Part shown: positions 33,793-42,077 of the stretch, piece after piece
How the letters are laid out: each line of letters starts with the position of its first letter
Numbering within the stretch: position 1 is the first letter of the stretch
Assembly: GCF_030123325.1 (NCBI RefSeq)
Contig: NZ_CP126106.1
Location: 1,020,001-1,084,000, forward strand
Source of the DNA: Peribacillus simplex
Lineage (GTDB): Bacteria > Bacillota > Bacilli > Bacillales > DSM-1321
Length of the DNA: 64,000 nucleotides
Direction of reading: 5' to 3'
Program-made: the position numbers and the translations under genes
The notes under the pieces: generated by a model
What the model was told of the DNA's origin: nothing
Database searches by the model: none
What the model saw: only the letters and a program-made list of their open reading frames with translations

Positions 33793-35253
33793 TTGTCAAA
33801 CGCAACCCAATATCTAAGTTTAAAGGATACTTTAGAAAATCCTCTCTTCTCTAAATCGGATGATAGCCTTCGTGCTAAAATCAAAGCTCATTTAAAACAA
33901 ACAAAACATAAGTTTATCGTTTTAGATGATGATCCAACTGGTGTCCAAACGGTACATGATATTTTTGTCATTACGGACTGGGGAAAAGCCTGGATTAAAA
34001 AAGGCTTATCTGATGAGAGAAGTGTACTTTATATTTTAACAAACACAAGAAGTTATAATGCAGAAAAAACGGAAAACATCAATAGAGAGATTGTCCAAAA
34101 CATTGTTGACGTTACTAAGGAAATGGGCATTAATTATTCAATCATCAGTAGAAGTGACTCAACTTTAAGAGGGCATTATCCACTTGAAATTAATGTGCTC
34201 CAAGATGAATTATTAAAAACTGCTGATGTACAAATTTCAGGTCATTTAATCATACCGGCTTTTTTTGAAGCACATCGTTACACCATAGATAATATTCATT
34301 ATTTAGGTATGGATGGTCAGCTTGTCCCAGTAAATGAAACAGAATTTGCGAATGATTCCGTTTTCGGTTTCAATACTGCTAATTTGCCGAAATGGATTGA
34401 AGAGAAGACAAATGGAAGCGTAGCTTCAGAGTCAGCTTTGATCATTTCACTTGAAGATATTCATGATGGTGGCATTGATAAAGTTCATGAGATTTTACTA
34501 TCTGCCAACAATAATGCTCCTATTATAGTAAATGCAAAATCTTACTATGATTTAGACATCGTATCATTAGCTGTCCTTAAAGCAATTGATTCTGGCAAGC
34601 AATTCTTGTTTAGAACTGCAGCATCTATTGTAAAATCGATTGCGGGAATTCAGGATCGTCCATATTTATCAGCTAATGAAATTGTTTCAAATGATGAAAA
34701 CCAAAACAATGGTGGATTTATTATAGTAGGTTCTCACACGAATAAAACTACGGAACAAATAAAGGAACTAATGAATAAATACCCGATTGAACAAATCGAA
34801 ATTAATGTCGTGAAAGTTCTGAATAAAGAAACAAGAACTGAAGAGCTAACACGAGTATGTCAATTAGTAGATCATAATATTTCTTCTAATCGCGATACGC
34901 TTGTTTATACAAGTAGGGATTTAATTAGTGCAAAAGATAAGGAAGAAAACTTAAAAATTAGTCAAACTGTTTCAAGTTCTTTAGTTAAAGTTATTCGCTC
35001 ACTAAAAGTAAAACCGAAATTTATCATTGCAAAAGGTGGTATAACTTCGAGTGATGTGGCAACTGAAGGCTTGGAAATAAAATATGCAAAAATTTTGGGG
35101 CAAGCGATCGCCGGTGTTCCAGTATGGTTAACCGGAAGTGAAGCTAAGTTCAAGGATACACCTTATATCGTATTTCCAGGCAACGTCGGAGATAAAGATT
35201 CGATTGCTCAAATCTTTGAAAATATAAAAAAGGATCAAAAGGGAGAGATATAA
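33793..35253 (+). CDS. Four-carbon acid sugar kinase family protein (DUF1537)
   Basis: The likely start is TTG at 33793, because an ATG at 33775 is followed by GGGGGAGGG, which is the ribosome site itself. The 486-residue product shows the N-terminal VLDDDPTGVQTVHDI and SRSDSTLRGHYPLE motifs and the C-terminal nucleotide-binding FIIAKGGITSSD block of the DUF1537 kinases. Known members (OtnK, DtnK, OiaK types) phosphorylate four- or five-carbon sugar acids. No gap separates it from the next gene (stop TAA at 35251-35253, ATG at 35254). Confidence 0.87.
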   Translation: MSNATQYLSLKDTLENPLFSKSDDSLRAKIKAHLKQTKHKFIVLDDDPTGVQTVHDIFVITDWGKAWIKKGLSDERSVLYILTNTRSYNAEKTENINREIVQNIVDVTKEMGINYSIISRSDSTLRGHYPLEINVLQDELLKTADVQISGHLIIPAFFEAHRYTIDNIHYLGMDGQLVPVNETEFANDSVFGFNTANLPKWIEEKTNGSVASESALIISLEDIHDGGIDKVHEILLSANNNAPIIVNAKSYYDLDIVSLAVLKAIDSGKQFLFRTAASIVKSIAGIQDRPYLSANEIVSNDENQNNGGFIIVGSHTNKTTEQIKELMNKYPIEQIEINVVKVLNKETRTEELTRVCQLVDHNISSNRDTLVYTSRDLISAKDKEENLKISQTVSSSLVKVIRSLKVKPKFIIAKGGITSSDVATEGLEIKYAKILGQAIAGVPVWLTGSEAKFKDTPYIVFPGNVGDKDSIAQIFENIKKDQKGEI

Positions 35254-37011
35254 ATGGCTAAACAAAAAATGACAGCTGCTGAGTTAATTGCCTTGTATTT
35301 AGAAAAAAGAGGAGTGAAGCACGTTTATGGTATACCGGGAGCTGCAATTTTACCATTCTATGATGCAATAAAAGAATTAACTAAAATTGAATCATATATT
35401 GTTCGTCACGAGCAAACTGGTGCTTTCATGGCTGACGGTTATTCAAGAGCAACTGGTGAAGTAGGTGTATGTGCTGCCACATCAGGTCCTGGTGGAACTA
35501 ACTTCTTAACTGGCCTTTATGGTGCATGGATGGATTCCATACCAATGATAGCAATTACTGGTCAACAAAAAAATAGTCTAATTGGGACCATGCAATTCCA
35601 AGAAGCGCCTATCGTTGAAATGGCAAAACCTGTAACGAAAGCTGCTTACCGTTTAACTGACGGCTCGAAAACGGCTGAATTTATTCATGAAGCATGGATA
35701 ACAGCAACTACTGGTAGAAAAGGTCCAGTCCTTCTTGATTTACCGATTGATCAACAAAAAGTAGAAATAGAAGTAGACCTAGATGAGCTTATCGCTTCTA
35801 CTCCAGTCGATAACTTACCACAAGCTTCCGACGCTGATATAGAGAAAGCATTAGAATTATTAAAAGACGCTAAAAGACCAGTCTTACTTTCTGGTGGAGG
35901 GGTTAACATTGCAAACGCTACTGCTGAATTAAAAGCGTTAGCTGAAGAACTGCAAATCCCTGTAGTAACTTCTGGCATGGGGATGGATACATTCCCCAAC
36001 GATCACCCTTTATTCGCGGGACGTATGGGAACGATGCTTGATACTCCATTCGGTAACAAAACAATTGTTGAAGCTGACTTAGTAATCAACCTTGCCGGAC
36101 GTTTCGCTGATCGTTCTACTGGAAACGTTTCGGTATTCACACAAAACGGTAAGAAAATTGTCCACGTAAACCTTGATAATAAAGAAATTGGTAAAGTTGT
36201 ACCAACTAATTTAGGTATCGTTTCTGATGTTAAAGCATTCATGATTAAACTTACAGAAGCCCATAAAGCACTTGGCGCTCATGTCGCTGCAACTGCCGAA
36301 GTAGGCACTAAAGTTAACTTAACTGAAGAGCGTAAGAAATGGGCACGTAAAACTGATTACACTACACTTCCAATCAGACAAGAGCGTGCATTGCGAGAAC
36401 TTCGTGAATTCTTAGATCGCGATGCATTCGTATCACATGATTGCGGTATCAGTCAGATCTGGTCTAGTCAATTATTTGAAACGTATGAACCAAGAACATA
36501 CTTATTAACTGGCGGTGCAGGTACAATGGGGTGGGGGCTTGGTGCAGCAATGGCAGCGAAACTTGCATTCCCTGAAAGACAAAGTGTAAACATCCTTGGT
36601 GATGGAAGCTTAGGTATGTCATTACAAGATATTGCTACAGCTGCAAAACATGATATTCCGGTAATTATTTTCTGTATGAATAACTCATTAATGGGATTAA
36701 TTCGCCAACAACAAAACTGGTTCTATAATGAACGCCAAATTTCCACGGACTTAATTTACAAAAATGAATTATGTGATAATGAAGAGCGAGGAATCGACTT
36801 TGTTAAAACTGCTGAAGGTATGGGTGTTCGTGGTGAGCTTGTTACACATTATGATGATATCAAGCCAGCTCTACAACGTGCAGTTGACTCTGGTAAACCA
36901 TATTTAATCGAAGTTATAGTTGATCCAGATCCTAAGAACGCATGCGAATTCTCTAACAACGGTGCACTTAATGGATTCAAATATTCTAAAGATATCGATT
37001 ATTCTAAATAA
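35254..37011 (+). CDS. ThDP-dependent enzyme, glyoxylate carboligase-like
   Basis: The product is 585 residues with Pyr, central and PP domains of the acetolactate synthase superfamily. GDGSLGMSLQDIATAAKHDIP (about 450-470) is the Mg-ThDP motif. NNSLMGLIRQQQ and RGIDFVKTAEGMG resemble glyoxylate carboligase (Gcl). Unlike E. coli Gcl, which has Val at the position of the ThDP-activating Glu, this protein has Glu53 in VRHEQTGAFMADGY. It may therefore be a carboligase with a different acceptor, or an acetolactate-synthase-like enzyme. The isomerase-like gene after it is the partner expected for Gcl. Confidence 0.82.
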   Translation: MAKQKMTAAELIALYLEKRGVKHVYGIPGAAILPFYDAIKELTKIESYIVRHEQTGAFMADGYSRATGEVGVCAATSGPGGTNFLTGLYGAWMDSIPMIAITGQQKNSLIGTMQFQEAPIVEMAKPVTKAAYRLTDGSKTAEFIHEAWITATTGRKGPVLLDLPIDQQKVEIEVDLDELIASTPVDNLPQASDADIEKALELLKDAKRPVLLSGGGVNIANATAELKALAEELQIPVVTSGMGMDTFPNDHPLFAGRMGTMLDTPFGNKTIVEADLVINLAGRFADRSTGNVSVFTQNGKKIVHVNLDNKEIGKVVPTNLGIVSDVKAFMIKLTEAHKALGAHVAATAEVGTKVNLTEERKKWARKTDYTTLPIRQERALRELREFLDRDAFVSHDCGISQIWSSQLFETYEPRTYLLTGGAGTMGWGLGAAMAAKLAFPERQSVNILGDGSLGMSLQDIATAAKHDIPVIIFCMNNSLMGLIRQQQNWFYNERQISTDLIYKNELCDNEERGIDFVKTAEGMGVRGELVTHYDDIKPALQRAVDSGKPYLIEVIVDPDPKNACEFSNNGALNGFKYSKDIDYSK

Positions 37012-37032
37012 TGGGTTTATTAAAGGAGGGAA

Positions 37033-37046
37033 GCCGAAAAATCGGC
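37033..37046 (+). promoter_or_regulatory. Hairpin between ribosome site and start codon
   Basis: GCCGA-AAAA-TCGGC separates AAAGGAGG (37022-37029) from ATG at 37053. Folding it out leaves a normal 9-nt spacing, which supports the 37053 start. Confidence 0.4.
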
Positions 37047-37052
37047 GAAACA

Positions 37053-37991
37053 ATGTCAGAAAATCTTCATAATTCCATGAAAGTCGGAATTGTTCACTTT
37101 ATGGCTTATCCGGAAACGATGGGTGGAGATGGTCCAACTGTTGAAACAATTAAGAAAATTGTACAAGATGATTTTTTCTCTGGAATTGAAATTACATCTA
37201 TTAACAATCCTGAAGAACGTAAAGAGGCTACTCAAATTTTACAATCCGGTGGAATGACTGTAGGATTTGGTGCACAACCTATTCTATTAAGAAACAAAGG
37301 AAACCTTAATTCTTTTGATGAAGCCGAGCGCAGAAGGGCTATCGATTTAGTAAAAGTCGGAATTGACCAAGCTTACGAAGTAAATGCTGCTAAACTTGGT
37401 TTCTTAAGTGGGGCTAAACCAGATACTCAACAAGATGTTGCATTACAATTACTAACGAACTCCATCAAAGAACTATGCGATTATGCAAAATCTAAAGGTG
37501 ATTTAGTACTGTCACTTGAAACATTTGATGATGAGACTGATAAGAAATGTCTAATCGGTTCGAATAAACTTGCTGTTGAAGTTGCAAAAGAAGTTCGTAA
37601 AGTAGATCCTACTTTCGGTTTAATGCTTGATTTAAGTCATTTACCAATGCAACGTGAAACTTCTTCTGATGCATTAACGGTTGCTCGTGATTATATTAAC
37701 CATGCCCATATCGGAAATTGCTACATTAAAGATACTTCTGATCCTGCTTACGGAGATCAGCATCCGCGTTTCGGATATCCAGGAAGTGAAGTTGATGTTT
37801 CTGAATTGGCGGAGTATTTACGATCTCTATTAGAAATTGGTTACATCGGTGAAGGTATAAAGAATATAGTCGCTTTTGAAGTAAAACCTGTAGGTACAGA
37901 ATCATCAGATATTGTAATTGCACAGTCAAAACGTACTCTCATTGATGCATGGTCATTATTACATTCAAAAAAAGGGCGTTTAGTTGGTTAG
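37053..37991 (+). CDS. Sugar isomerase/epimerase family TIM barrel (hydroxypyruvate isomerase/OiaT-like)
   Basis: The 312-residue product from 37053 has xylose-isomerase-like TIM barrel features: KVGIVHFMAYPETMGGDGP, LSLETFDDE (metal Glu), LMLDLSHLPM (metal Asp/His), HAHIGNCYIKD and VAFEVKP (last metal Glu). The frame also opens at 37011, overlapping the previous stop as TAATG, but that leader encodes the ribosome site. Relatives isomerise hydroxypyruvate/tartronate semialdehyde or act on 2- and 3-oxo sugar acids. It closes the transketolase operon; a terminator-like hairpin follows. Confidence 0.8.
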   Translation: MSENLHNSMKVGIVHFMAYPETMGGDGPTVETIKKIVQDDFFSGIEITSINNPEERKEATQILQSGGMTVGFGAQPILLRNKGNLNSFDEAERRRAIDLVKVGIDQAYEVNAAKLGFLSGAKPDTQQDVALQLLTNSIKELCDYAKSKGDLVLSLETFDDETDKKCLIGSNKLAVEVAKEVRKVDPTFGLMLDLSHLPMQRETSSDALTVARDYINHAHIGNCYIKDTSDPAYGDQHPRFGYPGSEVDVSELAEYLRSLLEIGYIGEGIKNIVAFEVKPVGTESSDIVIAQSKRTLIDAWSLLHSKKGRLVG

Positions 37992-38014
37992 CCTACTATA
38001 TATTTACTGTATGT

Positions 38015-38052
38015 TTAAACGGTGACAAGCACTTTTGCCTGTCACCGTTTAA
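38015..38052 (+). terminator. Hairpin ending the transketolase operon
   Basis: TTAAACGGTGACA pairs perfectly with TGTCACCGTTTAA; the T-run is weak, so it may also work as a bidirectional stop. Confidence 0.55.
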
Positions 38053-38195
38053 TCTAAAATTCAATTAGCTTATCATGCAGAATTCCTATTGAGCAACAAC
38101 TAAATAAGGTGTTAATATGACTTTGCATTAAAAAAACTGGATTTGTAATAAATAACAAAAATTTTTTAGAGATTAATTGGCAAGGAAGTGATCGA

Positions 38196-39446
38196 TTGGT
38201 TAAACTTCAGAAGGATGTTGATGCTATAAGAATCAACAAAAGAACCGAAGAACTTGCTGCTTGTTCATCTACATCCGTTGGTGTCACTAGACTACCTTTC
38301 ACAGTGGAAAGTTTAAAAGCAGAAAGCCTAGTTGAAGAGTGGATGAAAGCAGCTGGGATGACGGTAAGAAAAGATGCTCTTAACAATATAATCGGACGTT
38401 ATGAAGGGAAAGATCCTACAGCTCCAGTTTTAATGATTGGTTCACATTTAGATAGCGTGATTGAAGCAGGTAAATATGACGGTATTTTAGGAGTTATAAC
38501 TGGAATAGAAGTTGTTCAAACTCTTAAGGATAATGGCATTATATTATACAATCCAATCGAAGTGGTAGGTTTTTGTGATGAGGAAGGAGTAAGGTTTCAC
38601 TCAACTTTCCTCGGTAGTAAAGCGATTGCAGGAACTTTTACCGCTGAAGATTTAGAAAGGGCAGATGAACAAGGAATAACAATTGCGGAAGCGTTAAAAG
38701 GAATTGGTATTGCTGACCCATATGCTTATAAAAAAGCCAGTCGTACTCCAGAAGAACTCCTCGCTTATTTGGAACTTCATATCGAACAGGGTCCTGTGCT
38801 TGAGAAGGAGAATGAACCTGTCGGAATAGTTCGTGGGATTGCTGGTGCTACAAGATTTTATTTTGAAATTATCGGGAAACCTGGACATGCAGGGACAGTT
38901 CCTGTTGCCCTTAGACAAGATGCACTTTTAGGAGCGAGTGATCTCATTTCCTACATTGAGAACATAGCTATCCAAAATGAACCATTGGTAGCGACCGTTG
39001 GTAAACTTACTGTAAGTCCGGGTGCTAGTAATGTAATACCTGGCCTTGTAACAGGGACGCTGGATATCCGTGATTTAAATGTTGATCGTAAGAAAAAAGC
39101 TATTGATGCCATTTTAACTGAAAGTGAAAAAGTAGCAAAGGCTAGAGGACTCCAAATTCATTTTGAACAAGTCATGGAAGCCGATCCTGTATACTGTGAT
39201 GAACAATTGATTACAGTAATCGAAGAATCGATTCACGAACTGGATGGAAGCGTCATCAGTCTTGTAAGTGGTGCTGGTCACGATGCAATGGCTATGGCGG
39301 ATGTAACGAATGTTGCGATGATTTTCGTTCGTTGTAAAGATGGTCTTAGTCATCACCCTGATGAATTCGTTACTGTAGAAGATATGGGTGCAGGAGCAAG
39401 AGTTCTTTACTCTACAGTAATTAAAATAGCCACAAAACAATATTGA
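38196..39446 (+). CDS. allC: Allantoate amidohydrolase / ureide M20-type zinc hydrolase
   Basis: The product is 416 residues from a TTG behind AAGGAAGTGAT. The di-metal ligands are visible: His84 (IGSHLDSV), Asp95 (GKYDGILG), Glu130 (FCDEEGVRF), HIEQGPVLE and the late His in the SHHPDEFV block. The family includes allantoate amidohydrolase (PucF/AllC), ureidoglycine hydrolases and N-carbamoyl amino acid hydrolases. Allantoinases on both sides make allantoate the best guess. A degraded paralogue lies at 47855. Confidence 0.87.
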   Translation: MVKLQKDVDAIRINKRTEELAACSSTSVGVTRLPFTVESLKAESLVEEWMKAAGMTVRKDALNNIIGRYEGKDPTAPVLMIGSHLDSVIEAGKYDGILGVITGIEVVQTLKDNGIILYNPIEVVGFCDEEGVRFHSTFLGSKAIAGTFTAEDLERADEQGITIAEALKGIGIADPYAYKKASRTPEELLAYLELHIEQGPVLEKENEPVGIVRGIAGATRFYFEIIGKPGHAGTVPVALRQDALLGASDLISYIENIAIQNEPLVATVGKLTVSPGASNVIPGLVTGTLDIRDLNVDRKKKAIDAILTESEKVAKARGLQIHFEQVMEADPVYCDEQLITVIEESIHELDGSVISLVSGAGHDAMAMADVTNVAMIFVRCKDGLSHHPDEFVTVEDMGAGARVLYSTVIKIATKQY

Positions 39447-39489
39447 GGGACATATAAAGGTTTTATATAAATATAAGACCAACTTACAA

Positions 39490-39529
39490 AAAAACTCGTG
39501 ATCCGACTGTATCGGATCCCGAGTTTTTT
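39490..39529. terminator. Bidirectional terminator between allC and pucR
   Basis: AAAAACTCG and ATCCGA pair with TCGGAT and CGAGTTTTT around a small loop. Confidence 0.75.
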
Positions 39530-39904
39530 CAAAATGAATACATTTCAATCAGTACCTCTTGAACAAATCAGTCAACCGTCATCAGAAGCATTTTCCTATA
39601 AGATTGAATGCTTCGAAAAGCTCATTCGATAAGAAATATATTTAAAGACAGAGATCCTTCTAGCGATGAAAACAGTCATACGTATCAACTCAGATCCAAT
39701 GGTTACAAAAGGAGTTCCGTATGGACTCTTTATCATGTTCATAAAAAAGCCACTGAAATTCCTGGATTCCTCCATAATGGATTCTGTAGCGTAACTTCCA
39801 GAAAAGAAGTCGAGATTTACTCTTCATCTTGATCTCTGTCTGCGTGGGCAGTTTACCTTCAGTCAATGCCTTCTTTAGTATTTAGTAGTAATTACAATTA
39901 CTTA
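39530..39904. other. Intergenic stretch with short unassigned frames
   Basis: Short plus-strand frames (for example MNTFQSVPLEQISQPSSEAF at 39533 and KTVIRINSDPMVTKGVPYG near 39666) look gene-like in composition but do not join into one gene. They may be a decayed gene that I do not recognise. Confidence 0.2.
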
Positions 39905-41560
39905 TTAATCACTGTTATCTCTGAAAATTGAACCCATGAGTAAAGCTATGCGTAAATGAAGTGAGTTTTTTGAATCATGGACGGAATAATTCAAAATGTC
40001 CTCACATTTGGCAATTCGGTATTTAACGGTATTACGGTGAACAAACAGTTTCCTGGATGTAATCGCAAGTTCACAATTATTATCCAAATATACCAATAAG
40101 GTATTAACTAAGTCTTTTTCATCTTTATTTTTCGGATAGGATAGAGAACGTAAAGTATTTTCATAAAATTTTTTTAAATCTTTTTCGGGAATTAACCGAA
40201 TCAGTTCGATTAATTGCTTGGTCTCGTAAAAGTTTATAAATTTATTTTGAAACAGTTCAGACCCATGTGTCCATGCTTCCACTGCCTCTTCGTATGTAAG
40301 GTGGATAAAGGTAAGGTCATTAGAAAAGTTACCAACTCCAAACGACAACGAAATTTTTAGATTCGAATAAGCCTCATTCTGGAATTCCTTCAGCCTTTCT
40401 TCTATTATGCTTTTAATCGAATCATTAATATTCAGAGGAGATTGCATCAAAATAACAAAATAACCATCTTTCATAAAAACGATGTTGTTAGTATCTATTT
40501 TTAAAAATGATTTATGTAAAAATTTATATAAATAGTCGTATAATCTATTCATTATTTCTGCACTTTTTTGTAAAGCGTTTTGTTTATCATAATCAATCTT
40601 ACATACAATGCATACGTATTTCATATTGTCGATTAAGCCATGCTGTTTTCCCCTATGAATAATTTCTTGTTTGTTGGAAATCTTTCCATCAACAAGGGAA
40701 GCAAAAAAGTTATTTTCTAACAAACGACTGTTTTCTCTAATAGCCTCGTTTTTAAGCAACGTGAATGAAATGACTGTTGATGCTTGCTCTATAGCTAATT
40801 GGGAAGATGGGTATGAAAGCTTCTCAGGGTGAAGAATTATTAGTAAATATGGATAGGGACGCATTGTTTTCACCCGAAACAATTTTATAGAAATGTCGGT
40901 ATTTTGGATGTTAATTGTGAGCTGGTTTTTTTCTAGGTATATTTCTATATCACTTTTAATGTGTTCCTGAACATTTTTCATAATGATTTTCATATTTCCT
41001 GTACGAAAATGATGAGAAAAGGATGTTACATCACCAATAGGATCAAGTAGGAGAACAGGACATTTTAATAGGGAGCCAAGATTTTCAATTAAAGAATTCA
41101 GGCTGTAGCCTTTTATCATCATATTGGTAAATTCCTTGTGAATATGCATCGCATAAAATAACTCTTCGATTTGGTTATCCCATATAAAGCTTAATAATTG
41201 ATGAGCAACCGCACCTAATGTTAATGTCTCTGGAATTTGAATAATGGGAAATTCTAATGAGTCAGCTAATTCGATTACTTCCGGCGGTATCTTATCAATG
41301 AATCTTTTAAGTTTAATGGCGATCCCTGCACATGGAAGTTCATTAATTTGGGAAATGAGATTGCATAATGCATGAGGGTCGTCTTTAAAAGCATATCCTG
41401 TTGTCAATAATAGGGAGTTTTCAGCTAAAAAATTGATGGCATCTGGTGTTTCTGAAATCTCAATTGATTCTACTTTCCTTTTAAGTCCGGCATGTCCAGC
41501 AATAATTTTGGCTTCTCGAAACACATCAACGATAAATAAATCTTCTACCTTTTTCATCAT
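39905..41560 (-). CDS. pucR: PucR family transcriptional regulator
   Basis: The product is 551 residues. The N-terminal PucR-type domain (about 5-130) includes VEDLFIVDVFREAKIIAGHAG and AINFLAENSLLLTTGYAF. A GGDEF-like linker domain follows, and the C-terminal helix-turn-helix reads ITSRKLFVHRNTVKYRIAKCE. In B. subtilis PucR activates purine/ureide catabolism in response to allantoin-type compounds. It is divergent from the second allantoinase gene, and a PucR-box-like site lies in the shared intergenic region. Confidence 0.9.
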   Translation of the reverse strand: MMKKVEDLFIVDVFREAKIIAGHAGLKRKVESIEISETPDAINFLAENSLLLTTGYAFKDDPHALCNLISQINELPCAGIAIKLKRFIDKIPPEVIELADSLEFPIIQIPETLTLGAVAHQLLSFIWDNQIEELFYAMHIHKEFTNMMIKGYSLNSLIENLGSLLKCPVLLLDPIGDVTSFSHHFRTGNMKIIMKNVQEHIKSDIEIYLEKNQLTINIQNTDISIKLFRVKTMRPYPYLLIILHPEKLSYPSSQLAIEQASTVISFTLLKNEAIRENSRLLENNFFASLVDGKISNKQEIIHRGKQHGLIDNMKYVCIVCKIDYDKQNALQKSAEIMNRLYDYLYKFLHKSFLKIDTNNIVFMKDGYFVILMQSPLNINDSIKSIIEERLKEFQNEAYSNLKISLSFGVGNFSNDLTFIHLTYEEAVEAWTHGSELFQNKFINFYETKQLIELIRLIPEKDLKKFYENTLRSLSYPKNKDEKDLVNTLLVYLDNNCELAITSRKLFVHRNTVKYRIAKCEDILNYSVHDSKNSLHLRIALLMGSIFRDNSD

Positions 41561-41822
41561 ACACCTTCTAATTCTACATTTTGTCAGTTTTTATTTCTAG
41601 AAAGGGAAGCAAACGAATGTTGTTAAATGTGGACAAAAATTTAAATGGTAATTGTTTACATTGCATAATGATTTTGTGAATTAATCTGTTTATAATCAAT
41701 TGTATAGAGGATTGAAGGTTAATGAAACTGTTTTCAAGATTTTTTTGCATTCCATAAATCTCAAGTTTTTATTATATTCAGCAACTATATTTATATTTAG
41801 AAGCACATACAATCATAATTTT

Positions 41823-41835
41823 TTTCAATGGTTAA
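41823..41835 (+). promoter_or_regulatory. Candidate PucR box in the pucR-allB intergenic region
   Basis: TTTCAATGGTTAA fits the recalled B. subtilis box WWWCNTTGGTTAA at 12 of 13 positions. It lies between the divergent pucR and allantoinase genes. Confidence 0.4.
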
Positions 41836-41963
41836 AATTGTTTTTTTAGATATTTTCTTCAAGAAAAGTACAGGAACGAGAGGATGTGGTTAAAGGGGCT
41901 TAATTGATGGGAATGTGAAACAGTCAGTATAATAGTCCGAATATTAAAAAATACTTTTAGGCA

Positions 41964-42053
41964 GGAATAAACGTTGAAGGGGAAAGTACACTCATTATTG
42001 ACCGCTTTGGCGGGTTTCTTCATTATGCAACTGTAAAAGAGGATTGGCTTTGA
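41964..42053 (+). pseudogene. Unrecognised C-terminal gene fragment
   Basis: The frame without a start reads GINVEGESTLIIDRFGGFLH then YATVKEDWL and TGA, just before the allantoinase ribosome site. It looks like the tail of a lost gene; the family is not recognised. Confidence 0.25.
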
Positions 42054-42077
42054 TTTCCCATAGAAAGGAATGAACCT

